This document shows, one piece after another, positions 30,799 to 38,782 of a DNA stretch of 64,000 nt (position 1 is its first letter; every line of letters begins with the position of its first letter). Source of the DNA: Acinetobacter seifertii (GTDB taxonomy: Bacteria; Pseudomonadota; Gammaproteobacteria; Pseudomonadales; Moraxellaceae). The notes under the pieces are model-generated. The model saw nothing but the letters and a program-made list of their open reading frames with translations, was not told the DNA's origin and did no database searches. The DNA lies in the NCBI RefSeq assembly GCF_000368065.1, contig NZ_KB851200.1, positions 1,667,204 through 1,731,203 of the forward strand, in the 5' to 3' direction. Position numbers and translations under genes: made by a program.

Positions 30799-31294
30799 GA
30801 TCAGCCTCCGCACTTAATTTACGAATTTGATCAGTATTTTTAAGAACTTCATCAAGCAAATCTTCTAAACGTTCACTGTTAGAAATTTTGTTTCTTAAAT
30901 CAGTTAAACGTTCACGCGCTTCAACGAGTTTCTTTAATGGATCAACTTGTTGAACAACATTTTCTGGACGAAAATCTTCCATTGACTTAAATGTTAAATC
31001 AACTGCCATTCGCCCACCCTCTTCAGTTAGCGTATTATCTACCTGAAAAGCAGCTCTTGGAGACAACGACTCCATTACTTCATCGATATTGTCTAAATCT
31101 ACATTAATAAATTTTTTATCTTTTAACTTTGTACGTTCAAGCTCAGATGCTGCGGAAAAGTCACCCATCACACCAACAACAAACGGGAGTTCTTTCGCTT
31201 CTTTTGCATCACCAATTTCAACATCGTAAGTAAGCTGAACACGAGGAGGTCGAATTCGTTGAAGCTTCTTTTGTACGCTTTCTCTTTTAGCCAT
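30791..31294 (-). CDS. tssB: T6SS sheath small subunit TssB (VipA)
   Basis: 167 residues. VQKKLQRIRPPRVQLTYDVE and LPFVVGVMGDFSA are the VipA signature. The C-terminal helical part (LRNKISNSERLEDLLDEVL) holds the region that interacts with ClpV in other species. It overlaps tssC by eight bases, so the sheath partners are translationally coupled. Confidence 0.96.
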   Translation of the reverse strand: MAKRESVQKKLQRIRPPRVQLTYDVEIGDAKEAKELPFVVGVMGDFSAASELERTKLKDKKFINVDLDNIDEVMESLSPRAAFQVDNTLTEEGGRMAVDLTFKSMEDFRPENVVQQVDPLKKLVEARERLTDLRNKISNSERLEDLLDEVLKNTDQIRKLSAEADHE

Positions 31295-31310
31295 AAGGTT
31301 CTATCCCAGA

Positions 31311-32000
31311 TTATTTAGTTAAAGGGTCAAAAGGCGAACTTTTTGATTTACTAACACTCGCAGCAGGCGCAGTTTTTGGTTTAACAGCAGGTGTTTTTAC
31401 TGGCGTTACTGTATGTTTAGTTGTTGATCGAGAACTAGAAACTCGATTACGCACTACATTTTGTTTTCTATAACTTCTTTTTTCATTATCAGCCGAACTA
31501 CCTTCCGAACTACTTTTAAAACTTGACGGATCAGGTGCTGGCATTGCCGTATGAATATTTTCAATTAACTGCTTTGCTGGAGGATATGTCACGTCATTTG
31601 TTAAATAACGCATTTCCTGTCCACGCATTTGTTGCAAAGAGTTATTTGCAACACTTACACCAGATAAAAACATTACATCTGTTAATAATGAACCACGAAC
31701 GTTTTGGCTCTGCAATTGACTAGCTAAATTTAATGCTTTAACTGGTTGGTTGGTCTGATAAAACCGCATAGCTGCTTTAGCTAATAAATCATTCTTTTGA
31801 GTAGAATTATCTGTATCACACACTTGTTTAAAAAGACTTAACAACTCTGGATCAGTTTGACCCTCGATTATAGGATTTTTCTTAATACAACTTTTCTTTA
31901 GTTTTATAGGCTCTAATTCTGCAGCTTGTGCACAAGATAAACCAACATAGTTACCAATTAAAAAAAGTATCAAAACACTTTGCTTTAACACAACTTTCAT
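31311..32000 (-). CDS. first gene of the T6SS operon: exported protein with proline-rich tail
   Basis: 229 residues. Signal peptide about 1-27 (SVLILFLIGNYVGLSCAQAA). Residues about 35-150 are helical and resemble a small repeat/TPR-like domain with three cysteines (KSCIKK, QVCDTD). The last 70 residues are basic, then S/T/P/A-rich, and end SSPFDPLTK. It starts the secretion operon, 17 bases before tssB, with a clear ribosome site AGAGGA. It may correspond to the periplasmic positioning factor TslA described in A. baylyi; I cannot confirm that from sequence alone. Confidence 0.75.
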   Translation of the reverse strand: MKVVLKQSVLILFLIGNYVGLSCAQAAELEPIKLKKSCIKKNPIIEGQTDPELLSLFKQVCDTDNSTQKNDLLAKAAMRFYQTNQPVKALNLASQLQSQNVRGSLLTDVMFLSGVSVANNSLQQMRGQEMRYLTNDVTYPPAKQLIENIHTAMPAPDPSSFKSSSEGSSADNEKRSYRKQNVVRNRVSSSRSTTKHTVTPVKTPAVKPKTAPAASVSKSKSSPFDPLTK

Positions 32001-33058
32001 TCCTCTATCTTCTTATTTAATCAAGGTTTTATTGAAAAATTAACATTTTATAAATATTAAAAAATCAAGTTTAAACCTTATATTCAAAAAATTTGATCGC
32101 AGTTTATCATATAAACAAACATATTTTATATAAAAATCATATCGACTTAAACTAAAAGCAAATAGTTAAGATGCTTATAAAATATAGCTTAATAAAGTTT
32201 TTCTAACAAAAAAATAATATTGTTTATTTTTGTAAATAAAAATAAATAATTGATATTTATCATTTTTTTACAATATAAAAATTATTTAAAATTTATTGAA
32301 TTATTAGCTTCTTATTGTATATGAAACATTTTCTTAAAAATATTTAATCTTAAATGACATTAAAGTTAATTCTGTTTGGTTAGTAACAAATCAGATCGAG
32401 TCACAAAGCACCGCCCATTACATAAAACAATTAAAGTTGTCAAGACTAATCTGTCTACTTATTTTATAAAATAAAAAAACCATAACCCACTATCACATAA
32501 AAGAATTTTCTGATGCATTTTTTATTATTGATATCAAAATTGAGATAGAAAAATTTATTCTAACTAAAGATAAATTTTGCACTTTATATAGTCTAAAATT
32601 TTAATTTATAAAATTAATCTATATTTATGAAAACTTAATTTATTCTGGATTTTCCAATCCTGATCAACTTATTTTTAGTCAAAATATGCTTGGTAAATGA
32701 TACTGAATCTTAAGGATAGTCGCGTTATGAGATTTATTTTTAAATAAGCATTAATATATGTTAAAAATCTCAAAATAAACTCTTGAATGCTTCTCACACT
32801 TTTAAGTCTATTCAACCTCCATTTCGTTCAGACTCTTTTACTGATTATCAAGTCAGCGTTGCGTTGCTTTATTTAAAGCATCTTTTTAGTCGAATGCCGC
32901 ACAACTTTTTGGATACCACGTCAGTACAAGCACATTCTAGTGGTACAAGAAATAGCTTTTAAGTATTGCTTCATTTCGATGGAAAACATTTTATAAAAAA
33001 AGACAGAATTGTCTATTTATTTAAAATAACTTATCTTCTGCAGCTTACATATTTTAGT
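32001..33058. other. 1.06-kb AT-rich gap with a short decayed frame
   Basis: The first 700 bases upstream of the T6SS operon are extremely AT-rich and hold no gene; T6SS promoter elements should lie near 32010-32100 on the minus strand but no strong match stands out. On the plus strand, 32783-32962 is an open frame of 59 codons from TTG that reads like protein (FKSIQPPFRSDSFTDYQ, VALLYLKHLFSRMPHNFLD) and ends in TAA. I do not recognise it. It may be the remnant of a lost gene. Confidence 0.5.
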
Positions 33059-33955
33059 TTACTTAAACGAAAGATGAGCCACCAAAAAGTCTATCAAGGC
33101 ACGTGTTTTGGCAGGCAAACTAGAGGCGTGAGGATAAAGTAACTGAATACTTTGTAACGGTAACGAAAAATCTGGAAATAACCGAATTAGGCGATTGTTT
33201 TGAATATCTTCATCAACTAACCATGCAGGACAAATTGCCACACCTAAAGATGAAAGAGCCATTTGATGAATAGCTGTTACCGAGTTTGATTCATACTGAC
33301 TTCGAATAAAAGGTAATGAATATTGCTCCCCTAAACTGTTTTGCAAAATATATTGTGAATCTTGCCAATTTAATAAAGTGTGGCCAATCCAAGGAACATC
33401 CGCTAAATCAGATATATTTTCTATAGGATGGTCTTTTATAAACTGTGGAGTAGCCACAAGATAAATTGGATATTCTCCGATTTTTCGAGTTTTTAGAGAT
33501 GAATTTTTTAAATTTCCTAGCCGAATAACCAGATCTAATTTTTCAGTCACTAAATCATCAAGCGATGAATTAAACGAATACTGTAAACGTAAATCTGGGT
33601 AAAGCCGACAAAACTCAGGAAGTAAAGGCAAAATGAAACGTTGGCCAAATTCATTAGTAGATGAAAACCGTAAAGTGCCTGTAATGCTTGTACCTAAGTG
33701 TTGGCTTCGTTCAAATGCCTCATCAATCTGAAGTTGGATTTGCTTAAAATCCTCATAAAAATGCTGACCAATTTCAGTTAATGCAATATTACGGGTGTTG
33801 CGAATTAATAGGCTTGTATTGAGCTGCTTTTCTAATTGTTTTATATCAATACTCACCATTGATCGGCTTAAGCCTAAAATTTCAGCCGCCTTGGTAAAAG
33901 AGCCGGAATCAACGACTTGTAAAAAACTGGTAATTTGCTTGAGGTTTTTTTGCAC
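33059..33955 (-). CDS. LysR-family regulator
   Basis: 298 residues. HTH: FLQVVDSGSFTKAAEILGLS then RSMVSIDIKQLEKQL, and a normal effector domain with LRLQYSFNSS and VIRLGNL. It belongs to the CrgA-like/aminoethylphosphonate-type LysR group by its short C-terminal motif. It faces the MFS gene at 34054 across 98 bases containing a LysR-type inverted repeat, so it most likely regulates that exporter. Ligand unknown. Confidence 0.88.
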   Translation of the reverse strand: MQKNLKQITSFLQVVDSGSFTKAAEILGLSRSMVSIDIKQLEKQLNTSLLIRNTRNIALTEIGQHFYEDFKQIQLQIDEAFERSQHLGTSITGTLRFSSTNEFGQRFILPLLPEFCRLYPDLRLQYSFNSSLDDLVTEKLDLVIRLGNLKNSSLKTRKIGEYPIYLVATPQFIKDHPIENISDLADVPWIGHTLLNWQDSQYILQNSLGEQYSLPFIRSQYESNSVTAIHQMALSSLGVAICPAWLVDEDIQNNRLIRLFPDFSLPLQSIQLLYPHASSLPAKTRALIDFLVAHLSFK

Positions 33956-33965
33956 AATTAAGCCA

Positions 33966-33988
33966 ATTGTTTAAAATTATCAAACAAT
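33966..33988. promoter_or_regulatory. LysR-type operator between regulator and MFS gene
   Basis: ATTGTTT (33966-33972), nine bases, AAACAAT (33982-33988): an interrupted palindrome containing the T-N11-A core. It lies in the divergent promoter region, 11 bases upstream of the LysR start. Confidence 0.6.
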
Positions 33989-34053
33989 GATTTTACTTCG
34001 CTTGCATCGACAATAAAAGAGCTGGATCTTACCCTGCCTGCACGGAGGTAGGT

Positions 34054-35394
34054 ATGTCTTATCGATATAAAATAGCGACAGTGTTTTTACTTGGGTTCTT
34101 TATTGATTGCATCAACATTTTTATGTCTGCAATTGCATTACCTAATATTGCATCGTCATTTTCAGTTAGCCAATCCATGGTCGCTTGGGTAACAAATGCT
34201 TATATTCTCGGCCTCATTTTAATTATGCCCATGAGTTTATGGTTAGCCACCAAACTTGGGAACCAAAAGTTATTGTGTTATTCAATGCTGTTATTTTCGA
34301 TAAGCATCTGCTTTATTGGCTTTAGCGAATCGATTTATAGCTTAATTTTTTGGCGATTTATTCAAGGCGTAGCTGGAGGCTTATTAATTCCAGTCGGGCA
34401 AGCACTCGTATATGCTTTATTCCCGAACCAAGAACGCCAACGCATTTCTACCATGATTATGGCAATTGCTTTGATTGCGCCAGCTTTTTCACCTGCCATT
34501 GGTGGCGTAATTATTGATTCATTTAGCTGGCGATGGGTATTCTTATCTAACCTTCCTTTTTCTTTACTGGCGGCAGCTCTGGCATGGTTATGGGTTAAAA
34601 AAACAGAGAATATGTCGAGTGAAAAACCAGACATAAAAGGCTTAGGTTTTTTTAATATGAGCCTGTTATGTTTGTTACTCTCCTTTTCATTCTATAGTGA
34701 TTACCATAACGCCTCATTCGCTCTAACGAGTTTTCTACTTTCGATCGGAATGCTTATTTTTTATATTCGACATGCGAAGAAAATTTCCCGTCCTGTTCTT
34801 AATCTTGAGTTATTAAAAAATAAAAATTTACGTCATGCATTTATTGTCTATTATGCCGTTCCAGGTATTTTTACAGGCGTAAATTTACTCAATATTTTTA
34901 ATTTACAACTTAACTTTGGCTTTAATGCAAAACAAACTGGTTTATTCATGTTGCTCTATGCAACTGGGGCACTTGCAGCCATGATTAGTGGTGGCCTGCT
35001 CTATCAACGGTTAGGAAAAAAGTCTCTTCTTATTATTGGAATAACCCTACATAGCCTTGGCATATTTCTTTTGTTTTGTATTTCAAACACTAGCCCTTTG
35101 AGCTTTTTAGTGATTGCTTATTTATTAATGGGTATGGGTGGCGGTCTAAGTGCCAATATTGCCCAAATTAGCTCACTGATTGATTTTTCAGGCCAAGATT
35201 TATTACAAGGAAGTGTGCTCTGGAATATTAATCGACAAGTTTCATTTAGTGTCGGTACTGTCGTTCTCATTTCGATATATAACTTGATGTCTGGCTCAAG
35301 CGATCTACTTCGCTATCAACATACTTTTTTAATTGCAGCTTTACTCTGTTTACTTTCACTCATTCCCGTTTTAAAGGAGAAAACCCATGTCTAA
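34054..35394 (+). CDS. MFS drug/metabolite exporter (DHA2-like)
   Basis: 446 residues, about 14 hydrophobic segments, with the exporter motif region FWRFIQGVAGGLLIPVGQA (motif C-type GxxxGPxxGG equivalent: PAFSPAIGGVIID). Resembles EmrB/QacA-type proton antiporters. Substrate unknown. The start is ATG 34054 preceded by GGAGGTAGGT. Its last eight bases overlap the next gene, so the two are coupled. It is regulated, by position, by the divergent LysR protein. Confidence 0.85.
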   Translation: MSYRYKIATVFLLGFFIDCINIFMSAIALPNIASSFSVSQSMVAWVTNAYILGLILIMPMSLWLATKLGNQKLLCYSMLLFSISICFIGFSESIYSLIFWRFIQGVAGGLLIPVGQALVYALFPNQERQRISTMIMAIALIAPAFSPAIGGVIIDSFSWRWVFLSNLPFSLLAAALAWLWVKKTENMSSEKPDIKGLGFFNMSLLCLLLSFSFYSDYHNASFALTSFLLSIGMLIFYIRHAKKISRPVLNLELLKNKNLRHAFIVYYAVPGIFTGVNLLNIFNLQLNFGFNAKQTGLFMLLYATGALAAMISGGLLYQRLGKKSLLIIGITLHSLGIFLLFCISNTSPLSFLVIAYLLMGMGGGLSANIAQISSLIDFSGQDLLQGSVLWNINRQVSFSVGTVVLISIYNLMSGSSDLLRYQHTFLIAALLCLLSLIPVLKEKTHV

Positions 35395-35788
35395 ACAAAT
35401 GGATCAAGCCATTCAAAGTGTCATTGACCTACATGTTTTAATAGAAAATTTATTTACAGGAAAAAATGCAGAGCAAAGTCTGAGTCCGCTTTTAAATAGC
35501 TTTGATCAAAATTTTAAGATGGTAACGGTTCAAGGTCACAGCATTCGCTTAGCCGAAGTTAAAAACTTATTCAGTCAAAATATCGGGAACAAACCTTCAT
35601 TAAAAATTGACATTATTAAGAGTACAGCTTTATACGAATTTGAAAATTATTGTTGGGTGCAATATCAGGAACATCAGCATACTGATGAAACCGAAACATT
35701 ACGCACTTCGACGGCCTGCATTAAAGTAGAAGGTGAAAAGTGTTATTGGGTTTATTTGCATGAAACTTTAATTCCCTCATCTTCTTAA
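35387..35788 (+). CDS. NTF2/SnoaL-like small protein
   Basis: 133 residues. Predicted alpha+beta cone of the NTF2-like/DUF4440 superfamily: an N-terminal helix (VIDLHVLIENLFTG), a central strand group (NFKMVTVQGHSI), then EFENYCWVQYQEHQH and a final CYWVYLHETLI strand. Such proteins bind or convert small hydrophobic ligands. It overlaps the MFS gene by eight bases and is preceded by GGAG within that gene. A role in modifying the exported compound is inference. Confidence 0.65.
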   Translation: MSKQMDQAIQSVIDLHVLIENLFTGKNAEQSLSPLLNSFDQNFKMVTVQGHSIRLAEVKNLFSQNIGNKPSLKIDIIKSTALYEFENYCWVQYQEHQHTDETETLRTSTACIKVEGEKCYWVYLHETLIPSSS

Positions 35789-35810
35789 CTCATCTAAAGC
35801 ACCTTAAAGA

Positions 35811-35827
35811 TGGCACCTATTTTGCTT
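35811..35827 (+). promoter_or_regulatory. sigma-54 (-24/-12) promoter of the ABC permease operon
   Basis: TGGCACCTATTTTGCTT has GG and GC separated by exactly ten bases and matches the TGGCAC-N5-TTGCW consensus fully. The predicted start is near 35837, giving a 47-base leader to the permease ATG. Confidence 0.75.
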
Positions 35828-35831
35828 AACA

Positions 35832-35859
35832 ATATTACGTTTTATGAAAATCGTAATAC
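35832..35859. promoter_or_regulatory. 28-bp NikR-like operator at the ABC permease operon
   Basis: ATATTAC-N14-GTAATAC. It overlaps the predicted sigma-54 start site (about 35837), which would suit repression. The same arrangement occurs at 41185-41212 and 48162-48189. Confidence 0.7.
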
Positions 35860-35883
35860 TGATCAAAATGGGGAACTCTCGAT

Positions 35884-36828
35884 ATGGGTTATGTTGCAAA
35901 GGAATTTACGCGAAAGAACAAGCTGATTCTCAGTATTTGTTCTTTCGTTATTCCAATATGTCTTTGGTGCGCAATCAGTTACTTACCTTTTGTTTGGCAT
36001 CCTCAAGTACAAATCACGAGTTCGGGAAGTGTTTCTTACTTACAAGTAGGAAGTCGCATTGATAAAAATGTGTTCTATCTCGAAGCACAAAATGCAGTCA
36101 ATCGAAATTCTGCACCACCACAAGGTATTTTGGTCAATCCGATTTATTTACCAGCTCCCCATGAAGTCGCTAAGGCTTTGGTCACCGCCTTTACCTCGCC
36201 ACCAGAACAACCTGATTCGCCGTGGTTTCACCAAAGTTTATGGCACAGTATTAAACTGGTATTTTCAGCCTTTTTTATCTCTTCCCTGATTGGGATTCCA
36301 CTGGGTATTTTGTGTGGTTTTTCTAAGCGAATATCCCTGTTAACAGAACCTTTTGTTGAGTTTTTTCGTTACTTACCAGCTCCCGCCTTTGGCGCACTTG
36401 CTGTAGCAATTTTAGGGATTAATGACGCACCTAAAATTGCCATTATTGTGATTGGTACGCTATTTCAACAAATTCTAATTATTGCCAATACCACCCGAAT
36501 GGTAGATCGAAGCTTAATTGAAGCTGGCTATACGCTTGGCACCAATAAGCTCAAAAGTTTATTTCATGTGGTGATTCCTGCTGCCTTACCTGATATTTAC
36601 CGTGACTTACGTGTGTTACTGGGCTGGGCTTGGACCTATTTAATTGTTTCAGAGTTGATTGGTACGACTTCAGGTATTACGTGGTTTATTACCCAACAGG
36701 CACGCTATCAAAACTTTGACAATGTCTATGCAGCTATTTTGATTATTGGGGTGATTGGTCTGGTCTGTGATTGGCTATTAATGAAGTTAGGTGAGCGGAT
36801 GTTCACTTGGAAAGTAGGAGCAAAATAA
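35884..36828 (+). CDS. ABC transporter permease of the urea-carboxylase/guanidine type
   Basis: 314 residues, BPD_transp_1 fold with about six helices; an extended N-terminal periplasmic loop of some 75 residues follows the first helix, then the EAA-like loop (EAGYTLGTNKLKSLFHVVIPAALP). It resembles TauC/SsuC-type permeases found next to urea carboxylase genes. It moves a small nitrogen compound together with the ATPase encoded downstream and probably the lipoprotein at 37760. GGGGA precedes the ATG. Stop and next start overlap (TAATG). Confidence 0.87.
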   Translation: MGYVAKEFTRKNKLILSICSFVIPICLWCAISYLPFVWHPQVQITSSGSVSYLQVGSRIDKNVFYLEAQNAVNRNSAPPQGILVNPIYLPAPHEVAKALVTAFTSPPEQPDSPWFHQSLWHSIKLVFSAFFISSLIGIPLGILCGFSKRISLLTEPFVEFFRYLPAPAFGALAVAILGINDAPKIAIIVIGTLFQQILIIANTTRMVDRSLIEAGYTLGTNKLKSLFHVVIPAALPDIYRDLRVLLGWAWTYLIVSELIGTTSGITWFITQQARYQNFDNVYAAILIIGVIGLVCDWLLMKLGERMFTWKVGAK

Positions 36829-37709
36829 TGAACGATTCAACATTTAACGCGCATGAATACTTTCAAAAAATTTATGAACGTCCTGTGATTTTAGAAGCTA
36901 AACAACTGAGCCAAGTGTTTAAGCATGGTCAAAGCGAACGCACTGTTTTAAATAAGCTCGATTTAAAAATTCATAAAAGAGAATTTATTTGTGTGATTGG
37001 CCCCTCTGGCTGCGGCAAATCAACACTGAGCCGTGTTATTGCAGGTTTAGACCCGTACCATAGCGGAGAAGTTTTAGTAGACGGCGAATGCATTACAGGC
37101 CCATGTCCTGAACGCGGCATGGTGTTTCAGGGCTATACCCTTTTTCCATGGAAAACTGTAAAAGAAAACGTGATGTTTGGTCCGCAAATGCGCGGCGCTA
37201 GTCAAATGACAGCCGAAGCTCAAGCACGTGAATGGATTAATATTATTGGTTTAGAAAAATATGAAAATCAGTATCCACACCAACTTTCTGGTGGCATGAA
37301 ACAGCGCGTTGCGATTGCTAGAGCTTTGGTTAATCAACCTAAAATTTTGCTCATGGACGAACCTTTTGGTGCACTCGATCCACACACCCGTCAAAAAATG
37401 CAAAAGCACTTGATGGATTTATGGCAAAACATTGATATCACGATTATTTTTGTGACCCATGATATGGACGAAGCCATTTTACTGGCAGACCGAATTGTGG
37501 CACTCAAAGCCAACCCAGGTGAAATTAAGGAAATTATTGAAGTTAATTTACCGCGTCCACGCTCACTCGACTTAATGAGTACACCTGAGTTCAAACAACT
37601 TCGGACACGGGTAGATTATTTAGTTCACGCCGAAGAAGATGAGCTTGACCCAGCTTTACAAGACTTACCAAAAATTCCACGTATGACTCAGGTCAGTACA
37701 GAAAAATAA
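36828..37709 (+). CDS. ABC transporter ATP-binding protein of the same system
   Basis: 293 residues from ATG 36828 (ribosome site GTAGGAG). Walker A GPSGCGKST, Q-loop FQGYTLFPW, signature LSGGMKQR, Walker B ILLMDEPFGALD and the H-loop VTHD are all intact. TauB/SsuB-like nitrate/sulfonate/urea subgroup. The C-terminal extension beyond the core is 60 residues. The gene meets the convergent binding-protein gene at a bidirectional terminator. Guanidine as substrate is inferred from the shared operators and neighbours. Confidence 0.9.
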   Translation: MNDSTFNAHEYFQKIYERPVILEAKQLSQVFKHGQSERTVLNKLDLKIHKREFICVIGPSGCGKSTLSRVIAGLDPYHSGEVLVDGECITGPCPERGMVFQGYTLFPWKTVKENVMFGPQMRGASQMTAEAQAREWINIIGLEKYENQYPHQLSGGMKQRVAIARALVNQPKILLMDEPFGALDPHTRQKMQKHLMDLWQNIDITIIFVTHDMDEAILLADRIVALKANPGEIKEIIEVNLPRPRSLDLMSTPEFKQLRTRVDYLVHAEEDELDPALQDLPKIPRMTQVSTEK

Positions 37710-37719
37710 GAAAGACATT

Positions 37720-37746
37720 AAAAAGCCCAAGTTGAACTTGGGCTTT
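37720..37746. terminator. bidirectional Rho-independent terminator
   Basis: AAAAGCCCAAGT/ACTTGGGCTTTTT hairpin between two convergent operons; A-run on one side and T-run on the other allow termination in both directions. Confidence 0.88.
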
Positions 37747-37759
37747 TTATTTATTTGGC

Positions 37760-38782
37760 TCATTTAAGTTGTTCTATGAGTGTCGGATAAATCAGCCCAT
37801 CTACATTTTGTTCGGTTTTATAAATCCCATTTTCGACATTAAATTTATTGACGTGATAGGTCGAGCCATAAATCGAGTCAAAACCTTGAGATTTAGCAAA
37901 TACTTTTTTATTGGCATTGATATCTAATAAATGCGTACCGCTGACCATCAACTCATATTGTTTTGGGTCGACCCCTGAACGATTTGCCATGATTTTAACT
38001 GCATCGGCATGGGTTGCAGGGTTATTAATATATTTAACTGTTTTGTCCCACACCTGAATGATTTTTTTCCATTCTTCTTGATGAGCCGTTAAATGACTCA
38101 TGTTGACGGTCAAGGTATCATAAATTAAACCCGGCTTATCTTTAGAGGTATAAATAATTTTTGAACCAGCCACTGCTTTTAATGCCTGACCTGCAACAGG
38201 CTGCCAAACAGCAATTGCGGAAATATCAGGGCTATTAAATACTTGAGGTAATTGGTTCGTTGCTGAATTTACCAGCTTCACCTCATTCGCTTTAATGTTA
38301 TGGTCGGTTAAAGCTGTTGCTAATAAAAGATGGTCAACCAAGCCTTTTTCGACACCGATCGATTTTCCTTTTAAGTCTTGAATGGTATTAATGCCCTCTT
38401 TTGCAATAATGACATCATTGCCCGCGGAATAATCCGTTGCCATGATCATCATGCCTTGCGTACCACCCGAAGCTGTTACCAAGTTATCGCCATTGGTGAC
38501 CAACACAGCGTCGAGCTGATTTGCCGAAAAAGCCGAAAGCGACGCGGAATAATCAAACCATTTAAACTCTACATTTAACCCTGCTTCTTTTAACCAGCCT
38601 TTTTCAATAGCCACTTGCCAAGCCACCCAGCCCGGCCAATCACTATAGCCGATGGTAATTGGTTTTGTATTTGCGGCTGCCTGAGCATCTTGTTTAGCCT
38701 CGGGCACTTTAGCCGTATTGTCACATCCACCCAATACAACTGCCGATAAAATAGATACGGATAACAACGCTTTTTTAATCAT
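37760..38782 (-). CDS. ABC substrate-binding lipoprotein, urea carboxylase region type
   Basis: 340 residues. Lipoprotein signal with VLGGC (lipobox, cysteine near 19). Periplasmic binding fold of the NMT1/TauA group: ITIGYSDWPGWVAWQVAIEKG and the SIGVEKGLVDHLLLATAL hinge region. This subfamily is regularly encoded beside urea/guanidine carboxylase genes. It is the last gene of a minus operon and its ATG overlaps the allophanate hydrolase stop by four bases (ATGA). It is convergent with its presumed permease and ATPase. Guanidine binding is inference. Confidence 0.85.
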   Translation of the reverse strand: MIKKALLSVSILSAVVLGGCDNTAKVPEAKQDAQAAANTKPITIGYSDWPGWVAWQVAIEKGWLKEAGLNVEFKWFDYSASLSAFSANQLDAVLVTNGDNLVTASGGTQGMMIMATDYSAGNDVIIAKEGINTIQDLKGKSIGVEKGLVDHLLLATALTDHNIKANEVKLVNSATNQLPQVFNSPDISAIAVWQPVAGQALKAVAGSKIIYTSKDKPGLIYDTLTVNMSHLTAHQEEWKKIIQVWDKTVKYINNPATHADAVKIMANRSGVDPKQYELMVSGTHLLDINANKKVFAKSQGFDSIYGSTYHVNKFNVENGIYKTEQNVDGLIYPTLIEQLK

